Source: Ch71 sp050945695 (GTDB lineage Bacteria; Chloroflexota; Anaerolineae; DRVO01). From it: a stretch of 12,556 nucleotides of DNA. Positions 1-6,195 of the stretch are shown in pieces. The DNA lies in assembly GCA_050945695.1 (NCBI GenBank), contig JBMNTK010000111.1, positions 1-12,556 on the forward strand. The letters are read 5' to 3'. The notes under the pieces were generated by a model, which saw only the letters and a program-made list of their open reading frames with translations, made no database searches and was not told where the DNA came from. The stretch's first letter is position 1. Every line of letters starts with the position of its first letter. Position numbers and translations under genes: made by a program.

Positions 1-147
1 ACCATCATGGACGTGTGTGAGCCGTACCTCTTGCAGCGGGGGATGCTGCACCGTACCCCTCGGGGCAGGGTGGCCACTGCCCTGGCTTACCGTCATCTGG
101 GCATCCAGGTCCCGGAAGACCGACCGACACAACAGTCCCTCTTCTAG
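1..147 (+). CDS. ruvB: RuvB, Holliday junction branch-migration helicase (C-terminal 48 residues only)
   Basis: This is the 3' end of ruvB, open at the left window edge and closed by TAG at 145-147. RuvB is the hexameric AAA+ motor that, with RuvA, drives branch migration of Holliday junctions in recombination repair. The visible residues belong to the C-terminal winged-helix DNA-binding domain. The stretch EPYLLQRGMLHRTPRGRVAT, followed by ALAYRHLG, is the family signature (EPxLxQxGxLxRTPRGRxxT), with the wing motif RTPRGR. The tail ends in QQSLF, which resembles the QxxLF beta-clamp-binding pentapeptide. The ATPase domain lies outside the window, so the catalytic motifs cannot be judged. 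The only ATG near the edge, at 7-9, is an internal methionine and not a start. The next gene has its own promoter. The family assignment is very secure from the motif. Confidence 0.95.
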   Translation, partial: TIMDVCEPYLLQRGMLHRTPRGRVATALAYRHLGIQVPEDRPTQQSLF

Positions 148-176
148 CAGCGACTGGCCGGCCGGGGCGATCGCTG
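148..176 (+). terminator. weak hairpin directly after the ruvB stop
   Basis: CAGCGA (148-153) is complementary to TCGCTG (171-176), with a further gcc/ggc pairing inside across a small internal loop. It starts right after the ruvB TAG. No T-run follows, so it is at best a weak or factor-assisted terminator, or an end that stabilises the 3' side of the message. Confidence 0.3.
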
Positions 177-190
177 GTTATGTCGCTGAA

Positions 191-219
191 GTGACAGTGG
201 GCTCGGCCGGTGGTATAAT
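191..219 (+). promoter_or_regulatory. strong sigma-70-type promoter with extended -10, for the zinc-ribbon gene
   Basis: GTGACA (191-196, five of six matches to TTGACA) is followed after exactly 17 bp by TATAAT (214-219, perfect). TG at 211-212 gives an exact extended -10, TGGTATAAT. The predicted transcription start is near 226, leaving a leader of about 35 nt before the ATG at 261. This is the best consensus promoter in the window and separates the downstream gene from ruvB. Confidence 0.85.
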
Positions 220-260
220 CCGCCCGTTTGCCAAACGCCAACCGGGGAGTCTGCTGGCCT

Positions 261-755
261 ATGCCCGGCACTGAGCTGAACCTCAACAGCATCCTTCAGA
301 TCGCCATAGGCTTTCTCAGCGCCTTTGCCATCTCGCTCTACCTGAGCCTGGTGATCTGGACGTTCCGAGACATTCGTGCCCGAACCCGGGACGTCTTCGC
401 CCAATTGCTTGCCACTCTGCTAGTGGTGGTCTTCAACCTACCGGGGCTTCTCCTCTACCTGATCCTGCGCCCCAAGGAAACGCTGGCGCAGGCCTACGAG
501 CGGGCGCTGGAAGAAGAGGCGCTCCTGCGGGACGTGGAGGAGCGGCTGACCTGCCCCAGCTGCCGGGCACCGGTGGAGCGGGAGTTCATCATCTGCCCAG
601 AGTGCCAGTCGCGGCTGCGGCGCAAGTGCCCCAAGTGCGCTCGCCTGCTGGACCTGCGCTGGACGGTCTGCCCCTACTGCGCCACTGACGTGCAGGCGCC
701 GCTGGCTCGCCGCGAGGGGCCCCAGGTCCGGCCAGAGTTCGAGCCGCAGCGATAG
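261..755 (+). CDS. Membrane-anchored protein with two zinc ribbons, function unknown
   Basis: The product has 164 residues. The ATG at 261 is chosen over an in-frame ATG at 228 because GGGGAGT lies 10 nt upstream of it, and because 228 falls almost on the predicted transcription start. Two hydrophobic segments, about residues 11-33 and 46-69, should span the membrane, separated by a short basic loop (RDIRARTR). They loosely recall the N-terminal membrane region of cardiolipin synthases (PLDc_N), but no phospholipase motif follows. A charged helix (about 70-96) leads to two four-cysteine ribbons: C98/C101 with C112/C115, and C123/C126 with C137/C140, all CxxC pairs, presumably each holding Zn. 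The short tail (141-164) is charged and Pro-rich. The gene stands alone with its own strong promoter and ends at the shared terminator. No enzyme motif is visible; an adaptor or membrane-tethered nucleic-acid- or protein-binding role is possible but unproven. Confidence 0.85.
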   Translation: MPGTELNLNSILQIAIGFLSAFAISLYLSLVIWTFRDIRARTRDVFAQLLATLLVVVFNLPGLLLYLILRPKETLAQAYERALEEEALLRDVEERLTCPSCRAPVEREFIICPECQSRLRRKCPKCARLLDLRWTVCPYCATDVQAPLARREGPQVRPEFEPQR

Positions 756-766
756 GAGTGAAAGGT

Positions 767-793
767 GCGACCGGAGGCCTAGCCTCCGGTCGC
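767..793. terminator. bidirectional intrinsic terminator whose loop is the pyk stop codon
   Basis: A perfect 12-bp stem (767-778 paired with 782-793) encloses a 3-nt loop, cta (779-781). On the plus strand the stem is followed by tgtttt; on the minus strand by a weaker cctttc. It lies 12 nt after the zinc-ribbon stop codon. On the minus strand the loop reads TAG, the stop of pyk, and the arm 782-793 encodes its last four residues (ATGG). One hairpin can end both converging transcripts. Confidence 0.85.
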
Positions 794-2251
794 TGTTTTG
801 GCCTCGCTTGGTCGGTGCACCCGGATGGTGTTGGTGCGGCCGGGCCCGCCCAACGGCATCCCGGCCGTCAGGACCACTAGGTCATCGTCCTTCACCAGGT
901 TGAGGAGCCGCGCTACCTCCAGCGAGGCATCGGTCACGGCGTCACTGCTCTGGTACGTTTCCACCAGCATCGGCGCCACGCCCCAGACCAGGGTCAAGCG
1001 CCCGACCACCTCAGGGTTGGGCGTGATGGCGACGATCGGCACCTCCGGACGCTCCTTGGCTACCATCCGTGCTGTCCAGCCGGACATAGTGGCGGCCACG
1101 ATGGCCCGAGCCCCCACCTCCTTGGCGATGTGGCAGGTGGCCTGGCTGATGGCCTCGGTAACCGAGTAGGTGCGCACGGTGCAAGCGGGCGACTCGGGTG
1201 GTGGCTCGGGCAGGTTGGCTTCGGTGAAGCTGGCGATCCGACGCATCATCCGGACCGCTTCGACCGGGTAGCGCCCGGCCGCCGTCTCCCCCGAGAGCAT
1301 CACCGCATCGGTGCCGTCCACGATGGCGTTGGCCACGTCGCTGGCCTCGGCCCGGGTGGGGCGGGGGTTCGTCATCATGGACTCCAGCATCTGGGTGGCC
1401 GTGATGACCGGCTTGCCCGCGGCCTTGGCCTTGGCGATGAGCTCCTTCTGGTAGATGGGCACTTCCTCCGCCGGGACCTCCAGCCCCAGGTCGCCGCGGG
1501 CCACCATGATGGCATCGGCGGCCGCCAGGATCGAGTCGAACTCCTCGATGGCGCTGCGCCGCTCGATCTTAGCCACGATGGGCACGTCCTGGCCGGCGTC
1601 GTGGATGAGGCCGCGAAGCACCTCAACGTCGCTGGCCTCCTGGACGAAGGAAAGGGCCACGTAGTCCACCTTCTCCCGCAGGGCGACTGTCAGGTCGGCC
1701 CGGTCCTTCTCCGTGACCACGGGCAGGTGGACCTTCACGCCGGGCACGGTGATGCCCTTGCGTGAGGCCAGCGACCCGCCTACTACCACCTCGCAGGCGA
1801 TGCCATCCGTGGTGCGCCGACGGGCCACCAGCTCGATGTCCCCGTCACCGAGGAGGACCCGCGACCCTTCGGCGATGGCGTCCAGCACCTCTGGGTGGGG
1901 AACGTGGACCTTCGTCTCGTCGCCCTCGGCCGGATGGTAGAGGAGCCAGAACTCCTGCCCGACGGCCAGATCAACCTTGCCGCGGGCGAAGGCACCGATA
2001 CGCAGCTTGGGGCCCTGGAGGTCAGCCAGGATGCCCAGAGGAATAGAGTAGCGGGCAGCGGCCTCGCGGACGCTGCGGATGCGCTGGGCGTTCTCTTCCG
2101 CCGTGCCGTGGGAGAAGTTGATGCGGGCCACGGCCATGCCCGCCTCTATCATCCGCTCCACCACCCCGGGGGCGTCAGTCGAGGGCCCTAGGGTGCAGAC
2201 GATCTTGGTGCGGCAGCGAAGGCAGGGGATGGTGGGGCAGACGAAGCTCAT
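779..2251 (-). CDS. pyk: Pyruvate kinase
   Basis: This 490-residue protein catalyses PEP + ADP to pyruvate + ATP, the last step of glycolysis, in the cytoplasm. The hallmarks are in order: RTKIVCTLGPS (14-24), RINFSHG (43-49), the B-domain (about 85-180), the active-site signature IVAKIERRSAI (225-235, with catalytic K228 and metal ligand E230), ARGDLG (251-256, metal ligand D254), ITATQMLESM (283-292) and the C-domain ending in GGPGRTNTIRV. There is no extra PEP-utilising domain of the Bacillus type. The ATG at 2251 is supported by GGAGGAG 9 nt upstream (plus-strand 2261-2267). It gives a short N-terminal extension with three cysteines (C5, C10, C13) that most homologues lack. It lies only 3 nt after the CBS-gene stop, so translation is probably coupled and the gene is last in its operon. 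Its stop codon sits in the terminator loop. Confidence 0.97.
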   Translation of the reverse strand: MSFVCPTIPCLRCRTKIVCTLGPSTDAPGVVERMIEAGMAVARINFSHGTAEENAQRIRSVREAAARYSIPLGILADLQGPKLRIGAFARGKVDLAVGQEFWLLYHPAEGDETKVHVPHPEVLDAIAEGSRVLLGDGDIELVARRRTTDGIACEVVVGGSLASRKGITVPGVKVHLPVVTEKDRADLTVALREKVDYVALSFVQEASDVEVLRGLIHDAGQDVPIVAKIERRSAIEEFDSILAAADAIMVARGDLGLEVPAEEVPIYQKELIAKAKAAGKPVITATQMLESMMTNPRPTRAEASDVANAIVDGTDAVMLSGETAAGRYPVEAVRMMRRIASFTEANLPEPPPESPACTVRTYSVTEAISQATCHIAKEVGARAIVAATMSGWTARMVAKERPEVPIVAITPNPEVVGRLTLVWGVAPMLVETYQSSDAVTDASLEVARLLNLVKDDDLVVLTAGMPLGGPGRTNTIRVHRPSEAKTATGG

Positions 2252-2254
2252 GAG

Positions 2255-2860
2255 TTAGCTCTCCTCCAGAAGGTCCAATAGATCCACACCGGTCACTTCT
2301 GCCGCCTGCCGGGCATCGGCAGCCGAAAGGCCGGCGACCCTGACGACGGCCACCCGGCCATTGCCATCCTGCAGAGTGCCCATCCCGATGATGTCGCCGC
2401 CGCGTTCGGCCAGCTCATTGAGGAGGCGGAGCATGTCGGAACTGGGCCCGGGCACCCCCACGGTCAGGCGCACGCCCGGCCTGCCCACGCCTAGCAGTTG
2501 GGAGAAGACGTCGAAGATGTCCCCGTCGGTGATGATACCGATGATCTGCTTACCCCGCACCACGGGGAGCCCACCAATGCCCTTGCGGCGCATGAGGGCG
2601 GCAGCGTCCTCGAGGGGGCAGTACTCGCTCACCGTCACTACGCGCTTAGTCATGACGGCACCGAGCGGGTCGGCCAGGCGGCCGGCCGCCTCCGCTATGC
2701 GCAGGTCCATGTCGGACACGATACCCAGGAGGTTGCCGTCGGCATCCACGACCGGCAAGCGGTGTATGCCGCGCTCGCTCATCAGGCGCAGCCCATCCGC
2801 CACGCTGGCGTCTTCGGACAGCATGACGATTTCGCGAGTCATGTGATCACCAACTAGCAT
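2255..2860 (-). CDS. CBS-pair protein with C-terminal ACT-like region (AcuB-like)
   Basis: The product has 201 residues from the ATG at 2860. A TTG 12 nt further upstream keeps the frame open but overlaps the Shine-Dalgarno sequence, so it is rejected. CBS domain 1 spans about residues 4-56 and CBS domain 2 about 66-118. Each carries the usual nucleotide-contact motif, GIVSDMDL (46-53, S49/D50) and GIITDGDI (108-115, T111/D112). Residues about 128-180 (RLTVGVPGPSSDM through VAVVRVAG) look like an ACT-type ligand-binding fold, as in AcuB. CBS pairs usually sense adenine nucleotides (AMP, ATP, sometimes S-adenosylmethionine). There is no attached enzyme or channel, so the protein probably acts on a partner. 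It sits between era (42 nt upstream) and pyk (3 nt downstream); energy sensing linked to pyruvate kinase is a plausible inference, not shown by the sequence. Confidence 0.88.
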   Translation of the reverse strand: MLVGDHMTREIVMLSEDASVADGLRLMSERGIHRLPVVDADGNLLGIVSDMDLRIAEAAGRLADPLGAVMTKRVVTVSEYCPLEDAAALMRRKGIGGLPVVRGKQIIGIITDGDIFDVFSQLLGVGRPGVRLTVGVPGPSSDMLRLLNELAERGGDIIGMGTLQDGNGRVAVVRVAGLSAADARQAAEVTGVDLLDLLEES

Positions 2861-2865
2861 AGCAT

Positions 2866-2870
2866 CCTCC
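2866..2870 (-). promoter_or_regulatory. Shine-Dalgarno sequence that fixes the CBS-gene start
   Basis: On the minus strand GGAGG is followed after 5 nt (atgct) by the ATG at 2860-2858. The alternative TTG at 2872-2870 overlaps this site and has no such sequence before it, so the shorter 201-residue product is preferred. Confidence 0.75.
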
Positions 2871-2902
2871 AAACCTAGGTTGGGCCCGGCGGCCAGGTCA
2901 GC

Positions 2903-3940
2903 TCATTTCGAGCGGGGCGGGGGCGTGAACCCTAGCTCACGCAGATAGGCGTCGCGTCGGCGCCAGTTGGGGCGGACCTTGACCCACAACTCCAGGAACA
3001 CGGGCTGGTCCAGGAGCCGCTCGATCTCTGCGCGGGCGGCGGTGCTGATGCGGCGCAGCGTGGCTCCCCCGGTGCCGATGATGATGCCCTTCTGCGATTC
3101 CTTTTCGACATAGAGGGTAGCCCGGATGTAAGTCTTGCCGGCGGTGCGCTCGACGAACTCGTCAATCCCAACCGCTACGGAGTGGGGCACTTCCTGGCGA
3201 AGGTGATGGAGGACCTGCTCCCGGATGAGCTCGGCGGCGAGGAACCGCTCCTCGCGATCGGTCACCTGGTCTTCTGGGTAGTAGCGCGGGCCCTCGGGAA
3301 GCTCATCCACCACCCACTCCAGCAGCCGGTCCAGCCCCTCGCCCTTGAGGGCGGAGACCTGGAACCGAGCCGCGATTCCGGGCGCCAGCTCGGAGTAGAG
3401 GGCCTGACGAGCCCGAACGGCGCTGGCATCCACCAAGTCGGTCTTGTTGAGGACCAGGGCGAGGGTGGCCTCCTTAGCTGTGGACACGGCCTCGGCCACG
3501 CGCCGATCGTCATCGTCCGGGTCGCGGGAGGCGTCCACCAGCCACAGGATGATGTCGGCTTCCTCCAGGGTCTCGGCGGCCACCCACACCATGTACTCCC
3601 CGAAACGGGTTCGGGGGCGGTGGAGGCCGGGGGTGTCCATGAACACCACCTGGTAGTGCTCCCCTGTGAGGATGCCCATGATGCGGTGTCGGGTGGTCTG
3701 AGGCTTGGGGGAGACGATGACCAGCTTCTGCCCGAGCAGCGCGTTGATCAGGGTGGACTTGCCCACATTGGGGGCGCCGGCTACGGCTACGTATCCAGAG
3801 TGGTGCCCCTCCGGCCAGGACTCCTCGTCGAACAGGGCCGCCGGGGGAAGGCCAAACTGGGTCTCCAAGGCCTCCTCTTCTTCGTCTGCCACATTGCCGG
3901 TCAGTTCGGGATCTACACCAAGGGGTTGGTCCTGGCTCAT
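2903..3940 (-). CDS. era: GTPase Era, 30S ribosome assembly factor
   Basis: Era binds the 3' end of 16S rRNA and helps mature the 30S subunit, coupled to GTP hydrolysis. The product has 345 residues, against about 300 usually. The GTPase motifs are complete: G1 GAPNVGKS (55-62), G2 QTTRHRI (81-87), G3 DTPG (102-105), G4 NKTD (165-168) and G5 SAL (196-198). The linker YYPEDQVTDREERF is typical of Era. The KH domain follows (about 235-330), with the RNA-gripping loop IGTGG at 288-292; most Era proteins have IGKGG, so the loop lysine is replaced by T290. The extra length is an N-terminal arm of about 48 residues with 13 Asp/Glu and no Lys or Arg. The ATG has GGGAGG 7 nt upstream, inside the end of yhhQ, and directly abuts the yhhQ stop, so coupled translation is likely. 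Confidence 0.97.
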   Translation of the reverse strand: MSQDQPLGVDPELTGNVADEEEEALETQFGLPPAALFDEESWPEGHHSGYVAVAGAPNVGKSTLINALLGQKLVIVSPKPQTTRHRIMGILTGEHYQVVFMDTPGLHRPRTRFGEYMVWVAAETLEEADIILWLVDASRDPDDDDRRVAEAVSTAKEATLALVLNKTDLVDASAVRARQALYSELAPGIAARFQVSALKGEGLDRLLEWVVDELPEGPRYYPEDQVTDREERFLAAELIREQVLHHLRQEVPHSVAVGIDEFVERTAGKTYIRATLYVEKESQKGIIIGTGGATLRRISTAARAEIERLLDQPVFLELWVKVRPNWRRRDAYLRELGFTPPPRSK

Positions 3941-4678
3941 CTAACTGCCTCCCAACGTAAACGGGTTGAAGTTCGTATCCCAGTCGTAATGGTCTTCCTG
4001 TTCCAGGTCTTTGAGGTAGTTCACCACCCGATAGGTGACAGGGGTGGCCAGTACCTCGATGCCCACCTTGAAGGCGTAGTTGCTCGCTATCACCGCCACC
4101 AGCAAGGGCGAGGCCAGGGTGCCGGCAAAGGCGATGAGGACGAACAGCACGGTATCCACGGCCTCGCCGACCAGGGTAGATCCGATGGTACGCAGCCACA
4201 GGTAGCGGCCCCGGGTGACGAGCTTGAGCCGGGCGAGGGTGTAGGAGTTGGAGAACTCACCGGCGAAGTACGCCACCACCGAGCCCAGAACGATGCGGGG
4301 GGTCTGACCGAGAATGGCGCGGTAGGCGTCCTGCCCCTCCCAGCCGGGGGCGGGGGGCAACCATCCGACTACGGCCAGGGTGGCGGCCATGAGCAAGGCG
4401 GCGAAGAAGCCGCTCCAGATCACCCGGCGCGAGCGGGCGTAACCGTAGACCTCGGTGAGGACATCACCGAAGATGTAGCTGATGGGGAAGAGCAGCGTCC
4501 CGCCGTCGAAGGACAGGGGGCCCAAGCTCAGGATCTTGCTGGAGGCGACGTTGCTGATGAGGAGGACGGCCACGAACAGGGCCATGATGAGGTCGAAGGC
4601 GCGATAGGCCCGACGCCCGTGCTTGTGGGCGCGGGGGTCAGGTTGGGAAGCGCTGTCCTGCGCTATGCGATTGGACAT
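3941..4678 (-). CDS. yhhQ: Queuosine precursor transporter, YhhQ/VUT family
   Basis: This integral membrane protein of 245 residues belongs to the YhhQ (DUF165, VUT) family, whose characterised members import preQ0/preQ1 for making queuosine in tRNA. Family motifs are clear: LLISNVASSKI (39-49), FPISYIFGDVLTEVYGY (64-80), RTIGSTLVGEAVDT (163-176) and the tail HYDWDTNFNPF (230-240). About six hydrophobic segments are visible, among them residues 28-47, 86-107, 127-143 and 166-190. A polar N-terminus of about 25 residues precedes the first. The ATG has GGAGGAA 8 nt upstream. It is first in the unit yhhQ-era-CBS-pyk and ends with TAG touching the era ATG. A candidate promoter lies 53 nt upstream. 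I see no A-rich preQ1 riboswitch in the leader. A tRNA-modification nutrient importer beside era gives a translation theme. Confidence 0.93.
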   Translation of the reverse strand: MSNRIAQDSASQPDPRAHKHGRRAYRAFDLIMALFVAVLLISNVASSKILSLGPLSFDGGTLLFPISYIFGDVLTEVYGYARSRRVIWSGFFAALLMAATLAVVGWLPPAPGWEGQDAYRAILGQTPRIVLGSVVAYFAGEFSNSYTLARLKLVTRGRYLWLRTIGSTLVGEAVDTVLFVLIAFAGTLASPLLVAVIASNYAFKVGIEVLATPVTYRVVNYLKDLEQEDHYDWDTNFNPFTLGGS

Positions 4679-4730
4679 CGTCCACTTCCTCCACCGGCCT
4701 TGGGCCCGCTCACGGCCATATCAGCCGCGC

Positions 4731-4760
4731 ATGATACACTGCCGCGCGGAGGGGCCACAA
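4731..4760 (-). promoter_or_regulatory. candidate promoter for yhhQ-era-CBS-pyk
   Basis: On the minus strand TTGTGG (4760-4755) and TATCAT (4736-4731, five of six matches to TATAAT) are separated by 18 bp. The pair lies just downstream of the malic-enzyme terminator and about 53 nt before the yhhQ start, which is where a promoter for the second unit is needed. The -35 is weak (four of six). Confidence 0.5.
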
Positions 4761-4766
4761 AGGATT

Positions 4767-4792
4767 GGGCCGCACCCAGCCGGGTGCGGCCC
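4767..4792 (-). terminator. intrinsic terminator after the malic enzyme gene
   Basis: A perfect 11-bp GC-rich stem (4767-4777 paired with 4782-4792) has a 4-nt loop. On the minus strand it is followed by aatccttt, a modest U-rich tail; nothing T-rich follows on the plus strand. It begins 25 nt after the malic-enzyme stop and separates the larA-pckG-malic enzyme unit from yhhQ. Confidence 0.78.
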
Positions 4793-4817
4793 GAGATGGC
4801 GGCGAGAGCGAGAGAGA

Positions 4818-6170
4818 TCAGGCCTCGGGCGGTGGCGGGATGATGCCCGATTCCATGAGCACTTCGGTCATGCGCTGGGCCTCGCTGATGGCCCGGTCCG
4901 CCATCTGCCAGAGGTCGTCTCGGGAGACGGAGAGCCGCGCCACACCCTCCTCCTGGGCGCGCATTCCCACGGCGACAGCCTCGTGGAGGAAGACCTCGCG
5001 CTCGGTCATAGAGGGCACGATGCGCTCATCGCTCAAACCGCCCGCGATGGCGTAGTCAGCCACGGCCTGGGCGGCGGCCAAGCACATGCCATCGGTGATG
5101 GTCCGGGCTCGCACGTCCAGGGCCCCGCGGAAGATGGCGGGGAAGCCCAGGGAGTTGTTGAGCTGGTTGGGGAAGTCCGACCGGCCGGTGCCTACTACCC
5201 GGGCGCCAGCGGCCTTGGCCTCCCAGGGCCAGATCTCAGGGACAGGGTTGGCGCAGGGGAACACAATCGAGTCTGGCGCCATAGCCTGGATCCACTCCGG
5301 CTTGATGACGCCGGGGCCAGGGCGGGAGAAGGCGATGCACACGTCCGCGCCAGCCAGGGCCTCGGCCGGCCCGCCACGGACGCCGGCACGGTTGCTCTCC
5401 AGGGCGACGCGCCACTTGTCCCGGTACTCGTCCTTCTGCGCCTCAAGGTCCTCACGGCCCGCGTGGATGACGCCCCGGCTGTCCACCGCTACCAGGTTGC
5501 CGATGTCGAAACCGCTGGCCTCCATCAGGCGGAGGGTGGCAGCGTTGGCGGCACCGAACCCGATCATGGCGACACGGATGGCGCTCATCTCCTTGCCCAC
5601 CAGGCGAAGGGCATTGATCAGGCCGGCAAGCAGGATGGTGGCTGTCCCCTGCTGGTCATCGTGCCAGACGGGGATGGTCACCTCTGGGTCGGCCCGGAGC
5701 TCATCGAGGATGCGGAAGCACTTGGGCTGAGCGAAATCCTCGAGGTTGATGCCGCCGAAGGCAGGCTGGAGGAGCTTGACGGTGCGGATGATCTCGTCCG
5801 GGTCCTTAGTCTGCAGGCAGATGGGCACCGCGTCCACGCCGCCCAGGTACTTGAACAGGAGCGACTTACCTTCCATTACCGGCAGGCCTGCCTCTGGCCC
5901 GATGTCTCCCAACCCCAGAACCCGGGTGCCGTCGGTGACCACGGCGATCCGGTTGGCCTTGTTGGTGTACTCGAAGGCCAGCTCGGGGTCCTTCTGGATG
6001 GCGCGGCAGGGTGCCGCCACCCCCGGGGTGTACCAGATGCTGAAGTCGTCCATGTCCCGCACCACGCACTTGGGGGCCGTCTGGGTCTTGCCCCGGTAGA
6101 ATGGGTGAAGGCGCATGGCGTCTTCGCTGGGCTTCTGAGCCTTGTTGAGCAGTTCCTGCACGTCACTCAT
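4818..6170 (-). CDS. maeB: Malic enzyme (NAD(P)-dependent malate dehydrogenase, decarboxylating), short MaeB-like form
   Basis: This 450-residue enzyme catalyses malate + NAD(P)+ to pyruvate + CO2 + NAD(P)H. Visible are the N-terminal catalytic motif WYTPGVAAP (46-54, catalytic Y47), GKSLLFKYLGGVDAVPI (101-117, catalytic K102), the metal-binding INLEDFAQPKCF (141-152, E144/D145) and WHDDQQGTA (169-177, D171/D172). The Rossmann motif is GFGAANAA (204-211), and NSLGFPAIFRGALDV (339-353) is near the C-terminus. There is no phosphotransacetylase domain, unlike E. coli MaeB. The third glycine of the dinucleotide loop is N209, a mild oddity. I cannot tell NAD from NADP preference by eye. The ATG has GGAGGT 8 nt upstream, within the palindrome CCTCCGGAGG (6180-6189), and starts 25 nt after the pckG stop. 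It is the last gene of its unit, followed by a terminator. Confidence 0.95.
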   Translation of the reverse strand: MSDVQELLNKAQKPSEDAMRLHPFYRGKTQTAPKCVVRDMDDFSIWYTPGVAAPCRAIQKDPELAFEYTNKANRIAVVTDGTRVLGLGDIGPEAGLPVMEGKSLLFKYLGGVDAVPICLQTKDPDEIIRTVKLLQPAFGGINLEDFAQPKCFRILDELRADPEVTIPVWHDDQQGTATILLAGLINALRLVGKEMSAIRVAMIGFGAANAATLRLMEASGFDIGNLVAVDSRGVIHAGREDLEAQKDEYRDKWRVALESNRAGVRGGPAEALAGADVCIAFSRPGPGVIKPEWIQAMAPDSIVFPCANPVPEIWPWEAKAAGARVVGTGRSDFPNQLNNSLGFPAIFRGALDVRARTITDGMCLAAAQAVADYAIAGGLSDERIVPSMTEREVFLHEAVAVGMRAQEEGVARLSVSRDDLWQMADRAISEAQRMTEVLMESGIIPPPPEA

Positions 6171-6195
6171 GGTGTGTTACCTCCGGAGGCTGGCT

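Noticed and set aside
5..292. 95-codon minus-strand frame and 85-codon plus-strand frame (17-274) at the left edge
   Set aside because: Plus-strand frame 1 encodes the unmistakable RuvB C-terminus over bases 1-147, and the promoter at 191-219 occupies the rest, so the other frames are shadows.
2261..2872. longer CBS protein starting at TTG 2872
   Set aside because: The TTG overlaps the GGAGG that best serves the ATG at 2860, and the added residues are not part of the CBS domain.
4679..4730. preQ1 riboswitch in the yhhQ leader
   Set aside because: Expected for a queuosine precursor transporter in some bacteria, but the leader is GC-rich and lacks the A-rich tail and pseudoknot layout of preQ1 motifs.
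3182..4843. 553-codon open frame on the plus strand opposite era and yhhQ
   Set aside because: It runs antisense across two well-recognised genes and the space between them, has low-complexity Gly/His/Val-rich composition, and no domain. GC-rich codon bias on the true strand keeps the opposite frame free of stops.
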